A stretch of 64,000 bases of DNA, from positions 1,674,001-1,738,000 of the forward strand of contig NC_015732.1 in the NCBI RefSeq assembly GCF_000219725.1, read 5' to 3'. The translations under genes were made by a program, and so were the position numbers. Positions 18,631 through 28,597 of this stretch are shown here, piece by piece. Source of the stretch: Gracilinema caldarium DSM 7334. GTDB taxonomy: Bacteria; Spirochaetota; Spirochaetia; Treponematales; Breznakiellaceae. A model generated the notes under the pieces. The model did not search any database. It was not told the origin of the DNA and saw nothing but the letters and a program-made list of their open reading frames with translations. Position 1 is the first letter of the stretch. Each line of letters starts with the position of its first letter.

Positions 18631-19692
18631 TTAACCAAGCACAGTATCCTCAATTTCTCGCAATTGGGATCGATAGAGATTTGCAATATTAGATCCATAA
18701 TCTGCAATAAGCTGCATAATATTTCGAGGATGGTCTTCACCATCTTTCCCATTTATTCGGTCTCCAGCATCCCCAAGCCCTGGAAGTATATATGCGGCCT
18801 CATTTAGTACTGGATCCATCCAAAGTGTGTAGACTTTGCAGTTTTCAAGAGCCCGTACAACTCGCAATGCACCCTTTAATGCAGATATTACATTAAAGAA
18901 TTGAACAGATCGTGGTTTAACTCCTTGATCAAGCAGGTATTTTACAACAGTAACAAGACTGCCGCCAGTGGCATTCATGGGATCAGCGAAAATAAGATCT
19001 TTATCATTTAATTTTTCTAGATCAAAATAAGATTTTTCTAAATCCAGGATATATTCCATATCATTTTCGTGTTTAGAGTCATCCCGTTTTATTTTAAATA
19101 ACGCAAAGGGAGTTACATAACCATGGGATGAGTATTCCTGTATTTCCTTTGACATAATCATAGAGGGAAGCAGGGCACCCCGCAACATAACACACATGAC
19201 GGTATTTTCAATTTTATCATCAATATTTGGAATCTTATGTACTGCATAATTTTGTACCGGAACAGTAACAGGAGTTTTTACAATGAGATAGTTCTTGCTT
19301 GAGACCTGGGTACCCGCAAAGGCCAGCTTAAACAGCATTTCATAGGCTCTTTGTATATAGTATACAAATTCCTGTCCACCAGTCCGAACATCCCTGAGTT
19401 TTGCTATAAGCCGAGATGCTTCAGGATGACTTTCTTGAGGCGTAAGAAAAGAATATACATGAATACCCTTTTCTTCCTTACATATATCCTGCATCATTCG
19501 GCCCATTTCATTATATAATTCAATCAGGTTCTGTTCTTCCCGATGCCGTTCAGCGGTTGATTTAGTAGTAGAAAGAATACTAAATGAAAGCATGACCTGA
19601 CGGAACAAGGAATCCATGGTAGCAATATGGTTTTTATCGCTTTCTGTTAAATAACCATCCAGGTCTTGTGCTTTTAAGACAATCTTATTCAT
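18631..19692 (-). CDS. uracil phosphoribosyltransferase-like protein with helical N-terminal extension
   Basis: 353 residues. The C-terminal 200 residues match the UPRT fold: MLRGALLPS at the place of the family's ILRAGL, the PRPP loop [11 protein letters not shown], and the uracil-binding tail [15 protein letters not shown]. These are the residues expected for UMP synthesis from uracil and PRPP. The N-terminal 130 residues are helical and not part of ordinary UPRT (about 210 residues). GGGAGG precedes ATG 19692, so the shorter start is chosen. It is preceded by a small barrel gene and followed by a TPR lipoprotein gene, odd company for a salvage enzyme. Confidence 0.82.
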   Translation of the reverse strand: MNKIVLKAQDLDGYLTESDKNHIATMDSLFRQVMLSFSILSTTKSTAERHREEQNLIELYNEMGRMMQDICKEEKGIHVYSFLTPQESHPEASRLIAKLRDVRTGGQEFVYYIQRAYEMLFKLAFAGTQVSSKNYLIVKTPVTVPVQNYAVHKIPNIDDKIENTVMCVMLRGALLPSMIMSKEIQEYSSHGYVTPFALFKIKRDDSKHENDMEYILDLEKSYFDLEKLNDKDLIFADPMNATGGSLVTVVKYLLDQGVKPRSVQFFNVISALKGALRVVRALENCKVYTLWMDPVLNEAAYILPGLGDAGDRINGKDGEDHPRNIMQLIADYGSNIANLYRSQLREIEDTVLG

Positions 19693-19703
19693 CTCCAACC
19701 TCC

Positions 19704-20216
19704 CTATTTTTTCATCCAATACCGTACCCCCAATTCTGCGGCAAAATATAAATCAGGGAATTTAAGGTCCGGTGAGATGGATAACCCAATAGAAGGATCA
19801 AGGGCAAGAAACATTTCGTATTCTTTATTGATATGCCATGAAAGCCCTACAGGAAACCGGACACCAGCGGCTGATAAAAAATCACCATTAATAGTTCCCA
19901 TATTTAGATAGCCACCGATTCCAAAATACCAATCTAAATTAAAATCTTTTTCGGTTACTAGATCCTGATCAATTATATATTTATCGCCAGTTATACCAAA
20001 TGCAATATTATCATTATGAATTCCCAGATATGCGGCCCAAAAAATGGGAATTGTTGGTAACTTAAGACTAATTCCTAAATTAGCTCCTGCCCCATCAATA
20101 CCAAAATTACTTCCAAGGACACCACCAATACCTGTTCCTTTGTCGTGATCAGCAAAAACAGATGGTCCCAGTATGAGCATAATGATACATGCCAATAAAG
20201 TGGTTCGTAATTTCAT
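19704..20216 (-). CDS. small outer-membrane beta-barrel protein
   Basis: 170 residues with a signal peptide ending at VFA-DHDKG. About eight amphipathic strands follow ([35 protein letters not shown] and others), ending in [12 protein letters not shown]. Size and pattern fit the eight-stranded barrels found in Borrelia and Treponema (BAPKO_0422/DUF3996-like). AGGAGG lies before the ATG. It lies between a TPR gene and the UPRT-like gene. Confidence 0.7.
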   Translation of the reverse strand: MKLRTTLLACIIMLILGPSVFADHDKGTGIGGVLGSNFGIDGAGANLGISLKLPTIPIFWAAYLGIHNDNIAFGITGDKYIIDQDLVTEKDFNLDWYFGIGGYLNMGTINGDFLSAAGVRFPVGLSWHINKEYEMFLALDPSIGLSISPDLKFPDLYFAAELGVRYWMKK

Positions 20217-20227
20217 ACATTATCCTC

Positions 20228-21361
20228 CTAAGGTCGTTCATTAATTGGTTCTATATAGGGATTTTTCAATTGCATCTGAGATCGTTTTTGCCATTCGCTT
20301 GTTCTGGTATTTTTTGATAGCACCGTCCATAAATACATTGCTGTACTTCGCCGTCCTGTTGCATATAATGCTGCAGCTAAATAATAGTTAGTTTTATAAT
20401 AATCTACATCTTGTATATAAGTTTCAAGATCTGAAAATCGGACGAGCCTATGTATTAAGTCCAAGTAGTCATTAAAAACAAAACCATATTCACGAAGCTG
20501 ATATTCTTTTATCAACATAGAATTCTGAATAAGAAATGCATAGGTTAGATGTTCAATCGATTTATCATACCGACCTGTTGCGTAATAATAGAATCCAAGT
20601 ATCCGATGAGCTCGTTCTGCTTGTGTATCCTCATGTCTATAGAGTGTAAGAAAGCGGTTTACCCCATCATCGATTAAGGTTCTAAACATCGCTGTTCTCA
20701 TAAAGGATTCGGAACGGGAATCACCATTCCAGAGGCTGTCCTTTGATACAATTTCTATTAATGTTTTTTCATATTGGGGATAATTACCGAGGATATGATA
20801 CATATCAGCAATTTTATATTGTATTTGGGTCGTAAATTCTTCGTTACCAACAATATGCTGCTGAGAAAGGGCTCTCATATATTGCTGTAGTGCAATAGCA
20901 GCTTCTCCTTCTTCCCGATACACTTCACCAATCCAATATTCCGCTTCAGGATACAAACGTAATATATCAAATAATGAAATTATTTTTTGTGCAGAATCTT
21001 GAATTATCGATTCAGGAAAATGATAATGTATTTCAGATAAAATATCAGAGATCCGCTTATTAGGTCTATCTTTTAAATATAATGAAATCTTATTGATAGA
21101 ATCTCCTAATACTCGGACTTCGTCTGCTGAAAGGAACTCTATAAAATCTTTTTGCATCCTCAAATACAATTCATTTCTTGTTCTTTTTGCATCCTCAAAG
21201 GCGATAAGGGCTTTCCCGTACGTCTTACTACGATAGTATTGTTTACCCCTTTCCAGTAACAACCAATAGGGTTCACCGTTTGTTTGTGCAGATAGTGGCA
21301 GTACGGTAATGTTGATGAACAGGGTGCTTACTACAAATAAGATTACACCTCGATATTTCAT
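20228..21361 (-). CDS. exported TPR-repeat protein
   Basis: 377 residues, signal peptide cleaved after PLSAQ. TPR-type helices: YWLLLERGKQYYRSKTYGKA near the N-terminus, YWIGEVYREEGEAAIALQQY in the middle and RILGFYYYATGRYDKSIEHL near residue 265. It overlaps the stop of ispG by 4 bp (ATGA), so translation is coupled. It probably acts in the periplasm. There is no lipobox. Confidence 0.78.
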   Translation of the reverse strand: MKYRGVILFVVSTLFINITVLPLSAQTNGEPYWLLLERGKQYYRSKTYGKALIAFEDAKRTRNELYLRMQKDFIEFLSADEVRVLGDSINKISLYLKDRPNKRISDILSEIHYHFPESIIQDSAQKIISLFDILRLYPEAEYWIGEVYREEGEAAIALQQYMRALSQQHIVGNEEFTTQIQYKIADMYHILGNYPQYEKTLIEIVSKDSLWNGDSRSESFMRTAMFRTLIDDGVNRFLTLYRHEDTQAERAHRILGFYYYATGRYDKSIEHLTYAFLIQNSMLIKEYQLREYGFVFNDYLDLIHRLVRFSDLETYIQDVDYYKTNYYLAAALYATGRRSTAMYLWTVLSKNTRTSEWQKRSQMQLKNPYIEPINERP

Positions 21362-22476
21362 AACTTTTCCAGCTCTTCTTTGAATGCCTGGTCTGCCTCA
21401 GTAACAGCGACAGTTCGAACAATGTTACCGTGTCTAAAAATGAGAACCTTATTACCCGCACCAGTGATACCAATGTCAGCATGGCGTGCCTCACCGGGAC
21501 CATTAACAGCACACCCCATGATGGCCACTGTGATATCTTTTTTCATCATATAGAGGGTATCACGCCACCGTTCAGTAAAGGCATGGGTATCGAAACTGTT
21601 TCGACCACAACGGGGGCATGATACGATAATAACTCCCTGTCCGTTTACTCCCTTGCCACTAGAATCAGCCACTGCGCTAACAATTTCCCGCCCCGCAATG
21701 ACTTCGTTTTCCATCGTATCCGACAGGGATACCCGAATCGTAGCGCCAATACCTTCCGCTAAGAGGGTATGCAAAGCAATAGAATTGCGAACGATACCTG
21801 GTATAAGGGGACCTGCTTCAGTCACCCCTAGATGAAGGGGCACATCGGTTCTTTTAGCAATCAGGCGGTTAGCTTCCAATGTATCATAAATAGAAGAAGC
21901 CTTCATGGATAAAAGTACATTTTTAAAATTCAGGGTTTCAAATATTTCCAATTCCCGCTCCGCAGTGCTTACGAGAGCTTCAGCCCGTGTCATTTGTTGT
22001 TCGTCTACAGCTTTTCGCAGATCTGCTGGCAAGCTTCCTGCATTAATTCCAATTCTGATAGGAACTCCCTTTTCAGCAGCCTTAGCTGCAACTGCTTTAA
22101 CCTTATCAAGGGAGCCGATATTACCAGGATTTATCCGTATTTTAGCTATAGGGAAATCGAGACAGCGAAGGGCAATTTTATAATCGAAGTGGATGTCTGC
22201 GACGAGGGGCATGGTTACCCGCTTGGCAAGTTCACCCAAGACATCCGCAGCAGCTAGATCAGGTACTGCAAATCTTAAGAGGCTGCAGCCAAGTTTCTGC
22301 AGTTTATCAATCCGCGTTTCTATATGTTTACCCGATTCACCCTGTAAAGATGTTTCATCGAGCCGATCCTTCCACATGGTTTGAACTGCCACAGGATAGG
22401 CACCGCCTACCAGCACAGAAGAAAGGTGGTCAAAACCACCAATTTTTACAACCCGGACCATTTGATTTTGTTTCAT
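21358..22476 (-). CDS. ispG: 4-hydroxy-3-methylbut-2-enyl-diphosphate synthase
   Basis: Sixth enzyme of the MEP isoprenoid pathway; converts MEcPP to HMBPP with a 4Fe-4S cluster. The TIM-barrel half contains VQTMWKDRLDETS and LVADIHFDYKIAL; the C-terminal cluster domain has CPRCGR and MGCAVNGPGEARHADIG, giving the three Cys and one Glu ligands. It is the short two-domain bacterial form (about 370 residues). The chosen start, ATG 22476, is MKQNQMVRVVKIGG; the longer frame runs into a structured leader. The start lies just 19 nt from that structure, and four envelope genes follow closely. Confidence 0.95.
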   Translation of the reverse strand: MKQNQMVRVVKIGGFDHLSSVLVGGAYPVAVQTMWKDRLDETSLQGESGKHIETRIDKLQKLGCSLLRFAVPDLAAADVLGELAKRVTMPLVADIHFDYKIALRCLDFPIAKIRINPGNIGSLDKVKAVAAKAAEKGVPIRIGINAGSLPADLRKAVDEQQMTRAEALVSTAERELEIFETLNFKNVLLSMKASSIYDTLEANRLIAKRTDVPLHLGVTEAGPLIPGIVRNSIALHTLLAEGIGATIRVSLSDTMENEVIAGREIVSAVADSSGKGVNGQGVIIVSCPRCGRNSFDTHAFTERWRDTLYMMKKDITVAIMGCAVNGPGEARHADIGITGAGNKVLIFRHGNIVRTVAVTEADQAFKEELEKL

Positions 22477-22495
22477 GAGTTTCCACAACAAAATA

Positions 22496-22576
22496 CGGAG
22501 AATCCGGTTCCTCAATGGCTTCTAAAGCGTTAATGTTTAGAAACCTTTTACAGCAATCATGCTGCCGGGTTCTCCG
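22496..22576 (-). promoter_or_regulatory. nested inverted repeats upstream of ispG (leader RNA or attenuator)
   Basis: Outer arms CGGAGAATCCGG (22496-22507) and CCGGGTTCTCCG (22565-22576) pair over 11 of 12 positions. Inside are two further hairpins: GGCTTCTAAA/TTTAGAAACC with a 9-nt loop (22517-22545) and CAGCA-ATCA-TGCTG (22551-22564). On the minus strand the outer stem is followed by TATTTTGTT, then the ispG start. This looks like a three-way junction acting as terminator or attenuator between the V-ATPase operon and ispG. I know of no named family with this shape. Confidence 0.55.
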
Positions 22577-22598
22577 TTGCTCCGTGGAAGGTAACCGC

Positions 22599-23024
22599 TT
22601 AACCAGCAATACCCAAGGAGAAAACCATCACAAAGAGGGCTACGGTTTCGATAAGACCGACGACCAAAATATAGTTACCAAAGCCCTGTCCGGTTTCAGC
22701 AAGAGCATCGGAGGCATAAGCTGCAGCCTTGCCCTGATACAGAGCAGAAGCACCCATGGCAAGCCCAGCAAAAAGTCCAACTGCGAGCTTACCAACTCCA
22801 TCGAGCCCCCCGCTGCGGATTGCGTTCATCAATATAAAACCATAAATGGTTTGAGTAAGCGGAGCGCCGGCAAAGGCCACTAACAGGAATGGTACAGGCT
22901 TATTCTGCAGAAAACACTTTTTCCAAGACCCAATTGCGGTCATACCGGCAATACCGGCTCCCAGTGCAGAACCAAAAGCTGAAAGACCCAATGCAGCAGC
23001 AACGCCAATCATTCCGATATCCAT
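22599..23024 (-). CDS. atpK: V-type ATP synthase subunit K (rotor ring)
   Basis: 141-residue double-hairpin proteolipid forming the membrane rotor ring. Helix 4 carries the ion-binding Glu126 (GLIETVALF); helix 2 has LTQ at residues 56-58 and helix 3 has Gln97 (YQGKAAA). These positions match the Na+ ligands of E. hirae NtpK (Leu61, Thr64, Gln65, Gln110, Glu139). The first hairpin lacks a carboxylate, usual for this double-hairpin type. AAGGAG precedes the ATG. Last gene of the V-ATPase operon. Confidence 0.93.
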   Translation of the reverse strand: MDIGMIGVAAALGLSAFGSALGAGIAGMTAIGSWKKCFLQNKPVPFLLVAFAGAPLTQTIYGFILMNAIRSGGLDGVGKLAVGLFAGLAMGASALYQGKAAAYASDALAETGQGFGNYILVVGLIETVALFVMVFSLGIAG

Positions 23025-23051
23025 AATCTTCTCCTTATCATGTAATATGCC

Positions 23052-24911
23052 CTATTGCTGGGCTGTTTCCTTGACAGCAAAGGGCGAATATTTGACACCA
23101 GACCATTCCATTCCGAGATGGCCGGAGTATTCCAACATATTAAGCCGTACACCATGAACGACTACCGAGAGAGCGCTCATTGCCAGGTTTAATCCATGAC
23201 CAAAGAACAGAATTAACGCTCCAGCAAGGATTCTGACCATACCGGCGGGAAGCCCAGCAGCCATGCCATTAAAGCTTTCAGCAATGGCAAATCCTGCAAG
23301 TCCAACCGCAAAGAGACGGATATAGCTGATTATATCAGAGAAACTTGAAACTGCAGACAGGAAGGTGGGCAGGAAGTTGGCAAAGCTTTTAAGAATGTTT
23401 GCTATAAAATTGCCTCCCTTCTGTTCAGCAAAAACAAAATAGGTTGCAAGGCCTCCACCAATCATCCAGATTGCAAAGGGTGGTACGGGAAAGGCGGTTT
23501 TATCGAGAACCAGGTTCAGAACGAGGAAATAGAGGCCCAATACCATGGAAAGCCATCCGAGCTGTGCAAAGGCGGTCAGCGATGGCAGGGCTTTTTTAAT
23601 ATTCTTCATATGGGCCCATACGAGCTGAACTGTTCCAATGATAAAGCAAAGGTGCTTTATGTTTTGCTGAACGAGCCGGGCAGCTTCCTTTGGTGCTAGT
23701 GAAGGATTTGGTCTGAAGGGTGGTATTACCAAAGCTTTCAGGAAAGCGGGAAGGCTGTCATAAGGCAAGGCAAACCAGGTTCCGTTAATGGCACCCCATA
23801 TAATAGTAACCGAAGAAAGCAATAGTAATAACAGAATTCCGTCTGCGAATTTGCCGGTCTTCTTTTTTCCCTTAAAACCAAAATAGAGACTTAAAAGGAG
23901 AATTAGGACACCATAACCTGCATCTCCAATAATCATGGCAAAAAATAGAGAGAAAAATACGAGGAATGACATACTAATGTCATATTCGTGATACCCCGGG
24001 ACCGTGCCTAAGAGGTCAAATATGGGCTGTACAATCCGAATATAGGCCGGATTTCGTACAAGCGTAGGCGGCCTATCTCCTTCATTGGGGTCATCGATAA
24101 TGAGTGCCCATCCATACTCTGCGGCGGCTCGTTTCAGCTTACCCGCTGCATCAGCGGGAATATACCCGGTGATCCAGGAAATTGCCAGTTCCGGTGGGGT
24201 GTCCTCTGTAACTTCCATACTGGCCTTGGCGGCTTCAAACTCTGCCTGTTCGTTTAACCTCTGGAGTTCCCGCTCTATGAGATACATCTGAGAAGAAAGC
24301 TCTGAGAGTTTCTTTTCTATATCGGCGATGGTTTGTTTACGCTGAGCAATCCGATTTGAGAGAGCAGAATATGAAAGTTCAGGCAATGCAAAGGGCTGTT
24401 CGCCAGGGATCGGGTCCCCTACCACAACACAGCGTACGAGGGTCTTATCTTCAGAAAGAACTATTATAGAAACTGCGGGATCAAGCTTCTCGTACACCTT
24501 TTTAGGCAGTTCATAGGGGATAAGCGTAATACCCTGCTTTCTTAGGTCTTCCAGGCTAGCCGGTTCAAAATCACCCCAGGCTGCGATTCTATGTAATTCC
24601 TTTATGTCTGCTGCAAGGAGCTCCTGTTCCTGTTTTTTCTGATCAGCTAAACGCAGAACCTCCTGTATCAGTGCAGCGGGCTCTGTTTTTTGAACGATAC
24701 TGGTATTGGTTTCTTCCTTAGTAGCGGCATTACGAAGTATTCCCAATGCATGTTCAGCCTGAATTTTTAGTTCCATAACGCTGCTGAGCCCATCGGAGCT
24801 AACATTTTTACGTTCCAGATGAACCACTCCCAGCTTTCGTAAGGCCTCCAGTGAGGCTTCCCGTTCACGATCAAAAACAACAAGAGCGACCTTTTTCATT
24901 GGTACAATCAT
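23052..24911 (-). CDS. atpI: V-type ATP synthase subunit I (stator a-type)
   Basis: 619 residues. The N-terminal cytoplasmic half (to about 310) contains coiled coil (AQRKQTIADIEKKLSELSSQ) that contacts the peripheral stalk. The C-terminal half has about eight membrane helices, with the FSDIISYIRLFAVGLAGFAI segment holding the conserved Arg that faces the rotor carboxylate. The start overlaps the atpD stop as ATGA, and atpK follows after 27 bp. Confidence 0.95.
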   Translation of the reverse strand: MIVPMKKVALVVFDREREASLEALRKLGVVHLERKNVSSDGLSSVMELKIQAEHALGILRNAATKEETNTSIVQKTEPAALIQEVLRLADQKKQEQELLAADIKELHRIAAWGDFEPASLEDLRKQGITLIPYELPKKVYEKLDPAVSIIVLSEDKTLVRCVVVGDPIPGEQPFALPELSYSALSNRIAQRKQTIADIEKKLSELSSQMYLIERELQRLNEQAEFEAAKASMEVTEDTPPELAISWITGYIPADAAGKLKRAAAEYGWALIIDDPNEGDRPPTLVRNPAYIRIVQPIFDLLGTVPGYHEYDISMSFLVFFSLFFAMIIGDAGYGVLILLLSLYFGFKGKKKTGKFADGILLLLLLSSVTIIWGAINGTWFALPYDSLPAFLKALVIPPFRPNPSLAPKEAARLVQQNIKHLCFIIGTVQLVWAHMKNIKKALPSLTAFAQLGWLSMVLGLYFLVLNLVLDKTAFPVPPFAIWMIGGGLATYFVFAEQKGGNFIANILKSFANFLPTFLSAVSSFSDIISYIRLFAVGLAGFAIAESFNGMAAGLPAGMVRILAGALILFFGHGLNLAMSALSVVVHGVRLNMLEYSGHLGMEWSGVKYSPFAVKETAQQ

Positions 24912-25510
24912 TCTGCGGCCCTCTCCATTCCACGTTTGGCAATTTTGCCTCGTACCACTGCTGCGGTCTGTTGATCACCCAAATAGACCCTTATTTTCTT
25001 AATGTTTGCCTTGGTCTCGGGAATCTTAACCTTTTCAAAAAGATTAACCCGCTGGGTTGTGGTACGCAGTTCCCGTTCAAGCCGGCGTTGCTGCTCTTCC
25101 AGGGTTTTGGCTTCCAGGTCGAGAAGCAGCACCTGCCGCATCCGTTCCACCGCCGTATCGAGCCACAGGGGCGTCCTGAGGAGGTCATAGGGTTGCACCT
25201 CGAATTCGGCCCCCTTAAAGACGGGAATTTCAACACCGGCAATGTTCCCTGTTTCTATTCTTAAAGAAGTCACAGACAGCAGTTCCGGGGTAAAGTAGCC
25301 CTGCTCACCAAAGACGGCTATCCAGGACTTAAACTGTTCATTCACCCTATCCTTTTCGGCTATGAGGGTACGGATCCGGCTTTCGGTGTTCCGGATTTCC
25401 ATTTGGAGCTGTTGTTTTTTAAGCATGAGCGTCGGAAGATAGCGCTGATACATTTTCAGTGCATCCTTCTGTTTTTTCAGCTCATTCTTCGTAAGCTTAA
25501 TCTTAGCCAT
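24908..25510 (-). CDS. atpD: V-type ATP synthase subunit D (central stalk)
   Basis: 200 residues, long antiparallel coiled coil of the central rotor shaft. N-terminal KIKLTKNELKKQKDALKMY and C-terminal RVNLFEKVKIPETKANIKKI are family signatures. GGAGG is 4 nt before the ATG. It lies directly behind atpB; no subunit F gene is found beside it, as in other spirochaete operons. Confidence 0.95.
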   Translation of the reverse strand: MAKIKLTKNELKKQKDALKMYQRYLPTLMLKKQQLQMEIRNTESRIRTLIAEKDRVNEQFKSWIAVFGEQGYFTPELLSVTSLRIETGNIAGVEIPVFKGAEFEVQPYDLLRTPLWLDTAVERMRQVLLLDLEAKTLEEQQRRLERELRTTTQRVNLFEKVKIPETKANIKKIRVYLGDQQTAAVVRGKIAKRGMERAAE

Positions 25511-25523
25511 AGCTCCTCCGGCC

Positions 25524-26822
25524 TTAAGCTTTTTTCGGCCAGTATGTATTGATGAGTTCGGTTCTTAATCCCGTTTCTTCGGGGGAGAAACAGGAAGCAA
25601 GGATTTCCCAGCCCAGGTCAAGGGCCCGTTCCAGGGGGATGTTAACCGAAAGATCCATCATTTCTTTTTCAAAGAGTTCGCCGTATTTCAGAAGTTTAGA
25701 GTCCCAGTCGGACATCATAAAGCCCATGGCCTTCTTTTCCAGGGTATCCTTATAGGCGGCATACAATTTAATCATACCGTCCATAAGCGCTCGATGGTCT
25801 GGTCGGGTTTTACCGTTAACCTGCTGTTTCAAACGGGAAAGGGATCCGAAGGGTTCGATACGGCCATTTTTCAAGTAGTACTGGCCTTCGGTAATATACC
25901 CCGTATTGTCCGGCACCGGGTGGGTTACGTCGTCACCGGGCATGGTGGTAACACCAAGGATGGTGATGGACCCGGCGGTATCAAAATCGACGGCCTTTTC
26001 ATACCGGGCAGCAAGCTGGCTGTAAAGATCACCAGGATAACCACGGTTAGAAGGTACCTGTTCCTGGGTAATGGCGATTTCCTTCATGGCATCGGCAAAG
26101 TTGGTCATGTCGGTAAGCAACACCAACACATCCTTGCCCTGAAGGGCGAACTGCTCTGCCACTGCGAGGGAAATATCGGGGACCATAAGACATTCAACCA
26201 CAGGGTCTGCCGCGGTATGTACAAACATGACGGTCCGGGAAAGGGCGCCCCCTTCTTCCAAAGTATCCTTAAAGTAAAGGTAGTCGTCGTATTTGAGCCC
26301 CATACCGCCCAAAATAATGACATCGACTTCGGCTTGCATGGCGATCCGGGCCAATAGTTCATTGTAGGGTTCACCAGAAACGGAGAAAATCGGGAGTTTC
26401 TGTGAAACCACCAGGGTATTAAAGAGGTCGATCATGGGGATACCCGTGCGGATCATCCGCCGGGGAATGATCCGTTTGGAAGGATTAACCGAAGGACCGC
26501 CGATGGGGATTAGGTTTTCCTTCATTTCCGGTCCCTTATCCCGGGGCGCGCCGGATCCGGTAAAAACCCGGCCCATTAAGTTTTCTGAGAAGGAAACCCG
26601 CATGGGGTGTCCCAAGAATCGAACCGTATCGCCGGTAGAAATACCGCGGCCGCCGGCAAAGACTTGCAGAGATACCAGGTCATCCTGCAGACGGATTACT
26701 TCTGCCAGGGAAGTTCCAAAAGTAGTATCAATTTCGGCAAGGTCTCCGTAGCGTACATCCGTTGCACGAACGGTAATGACGTTACCGGTAATGGATTCTA
26801 TTTTACTGTATACCTTTTTCAT
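25524..26822 (-). CDS. atpB: V-type ATP synthase subunit B
   Basis: 432 residues, non-catalytic partner of subunit A in the A3B3 head. Signatures: [12 protein letters not shown] in the N-terminal barrel, [38 protein letters not shown], and [19 protein letters not shown]. There is no Walker A GxxxxGK sequence, as expected for B. GGAG lies before the ATG; atpA is 14 bp upstream. Confidence 0.96.
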   Translation of the reverse strand: MKKVYSKIESITGNVITVRATDVRYGDLAEIDTTFGTSLAEVIRLQDDLVSLQVFAGGRGISTGDTVRFLGHPMRVSFSENLMGRVFTGSGAPRDKGPEMKENLIPIGGPSVNPSKRIIPRRMIRTGIPMIDLFNTLVVSQKLPIFSVSGEPYNELLARIAMQAEVDVIILGGMGLKYDDYLYFKDTLEEGGALSRTVMFVHTAADPVVECLMVPDISLAVAEQFALQGKDVLVLLTDMTNFADAMKEIAITQEQVPSNRGYPGDLYSQLAARYEKAVDFDTAGSITILGVTTMPGDDVTHPVPDNTGYITEGQYYLKNGRIEPFGSLSRLKQQVNGKTRPDHRALMDGMIKLYAAYKDTLEKKAMGFMMSDWDSKLLKYGELFEKEMMDLSVNIPLERALDLGWEILASCFSPEETGLRTELINTYWPKKA

Positions 26823-26836
26823 TTCGCCACTCCGTC

Positions 26837-28597
26837 CTAAGCAAGAATCTTTTCCGCGTTTTTATCAAGACCCGCGGAGCGTTCGGAAACTGCATCCAGA
26901 ATTTCCTTTTCCAGAGCTACAAAACGTTCGCTCTTCCATTCAGAACCATTGTAGTCCAGGAATTTCTGCCTGAGCCGGTTAAACCAGCTTCGGGCATCTT
27001 CCTTGTCTTTAAACTTAAACTGGGAAGCAAGAATGTTCAGCAGTATGGCAAAGACATGTTTCTGCCGTTCAGGGCTGACCGCCGCATCGACCGCATCAAA
27101 GGAGTTTTGCTGGAAATATACAGAATCGAGGAAATTACCCTTTAGATAGATGATAAAGTCATCCAGACTGGTGCCTTCCTCACCAACAACCTTCATCATC
27201 TGTTCTACTTCACTGCCGCGGAACATAAATTTATGGGCATAGGCAACTTTTTCTGAGTCAATGATACCGCGATATTTGGACCAGGAATCCAGAGGATGAA
27301 TAGCTGGGTACTTGCGGGCATCGGAGCGTTCACGGGAAAGGCCATGAAAGGCGCCGACAACCTTAAGTGTTGCCTGGGTAACCGGTTCCTCAAAGTTACC
27401 CCCTGCGGGAGATACGGTACCACCGATGGTTACAGAGCCGGTGCGGCCATCCTTTAGCCGGACAATACCAGCCCGTTCATAGAAGGCGGCAATAACCGAT
27501 TCAAGGTAGGCCGGGAAGGCTTCTTCACCGGGGATTTCCTCGAGCCGGCCTGACATTTCACGCATAGCCTGGGCCCAGCGGCTGGTAGAGTCCGCCAGAA
27601 GCAGTACATGGAGTCCCATCTGGCGATAGTATTCCGCCAGGGTTACCGCCGTATATACCGATGCTTCCCGGGCGGCTACGGGCATGGAGGAGGTATTACA
27701 GATAATAATGGTCCGTTCCATGAGGGATCGGCCCGTTTTGGGGTCCAGCAGTTCAGGGAATTCCTTAAGGGTTTCTACAACCTCACCGGCCCGTTCACCA
27801 CAGGCAGCGATGATAACCACATCCACATCGGCGTGGCGGCTCGTGATCTGCTGAAGTACTGTCTTTCCGGCTCCGAAAGGACCGGGAATACAATAAGTGC
27901 CGCCACGGGCTACAGGGAAGAAGGTATCGATAAGTCGGACCTTGGTGACCATGGGGTCCACAGGCTTCAGCCGTTCAGCATAGCAGTCGACCGCCCGTTT
28001 TACCGGCCACCGGAAGGACATGGCTACGGGGATTCGGTTACCCTTGCCATCGTCCAGTTCAGCGATGGCATCCCGTACGTGGTAAGTTCCCTTTGGTTTG
28101 ATAGAAGCAACCGTATAACGGCCATACATGTTAAAGGGAACCATAATCTGATGGGTAAAGGCTCCCTCCGGTACGGTACCCAGGGTGTCTCCCCGCTCTA
28201 CCGTATCGCCGACCTTGGCAACAGGGGTAAATTCCCATTCTGCATCCAAAGGAAGGGCATCGAGGTAAATTCCCCGTTCGAGGAAATAGCCCGCTTCTTC
28301 TGCCAGCTTTGGCAGGGGGTTTTGCAGACCATCAAATACCTGGCCAAGCAGGCCGGGACCAACCTCTACAGAGAGCATATCACCGGTAAATTCGACCATA
28401 TCACCGACAGCGATTCCCTTGGTCATTTCAAAGACCTGAAGGAAGCAAAGATCGCCCCTGATACGGATGACTTCACTTTTTAAACGTTTATCTTGAACCT
28501 TTACATAGCCGACTTCGTTCATCGAGACAATCCCGTCGAAACGAACACCGACCATATTGCCATTAACGGCTACTACTGTACCCTTAGTTCCGATCAT
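26837..28597 (-). CDS. atpA: V-type ATP synthase subunit A (catalytic)
   Basis: 586 residues. Nucleotide-binding P-loop GPFGAGKT near residue 235, the A-specific bulge domain ([18 protein letters not shown]), the [20 protein letters not shown] region and the C-terminal helical domain. Catalyses ATP hydrolysis or synthesis coupled to rotation. It starts by ATGA overlap with the DUF2764 gene, so it is translationally coupled. Confidence 0.97.
   Translation of the reverse strand: MIGTKGTVVAVNGNMVGVRFDGIVSMNEVGYVKVQDKRLKSEVIRIRGDLCFLQVFEMTKGIAVGDMVEFTGDMLSVEVGPGLLGQVFDGLQNPLPKLAEEAGYFLERGIYLDALPLDAEWEFTPVAKVGDTVERGDTLGTVPEGAFTHQIMVPFNMYGRYTVASIKPKGTYHVRDAIAELDDGKGNRIPVAMSFRWPVKRAVDCYAERLKPVDPMVTKVRLIDTFFPVARGGTYCIPGPFGAGKTVLQQITSRHADVDVVIIAACGERAGEVVETLKEFPELLDPKTGRSLMERTIIICNTSSMPVAAREASVYTAVTLAEYYRQMGLHVLLLADSTSRWAQAMREMSGRLEEIPGEEAFPAYLESVIAAFYERAGIVRLKDGRTGSVTIGGTVSPAGGNFEEPVTQATLKVVGAFHGLSRERSDARKYPAIHPLDSWSKYRGIIDSEKVAYAHKFMFRGSEVEQMMKVVGEEGTSLDDFIIYLKGNFLDSVYFQQNSFDAVDAAVSPERQKHVFAILLNILASQFKFKDKEDARSWFNRLRQKFLDYNGSEWKSERFVALEKEILDAVSERSAGLDKNAEKILA

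Noticed and set aside
22515-22883. Open frame on plus strand across the ispG leader and atpK
   Set aside because: Antisense to the conserved K subunit and to the inverted-repeat region; no domain or ribosome site.
27608-28483. 291-codon open frame on the plus strand inside atpA
   Set aside because: It is antisense to a strongly conserved catalytic subunit, has no ribosome site and no recognisable domain; it results from GC-rich codon bias.
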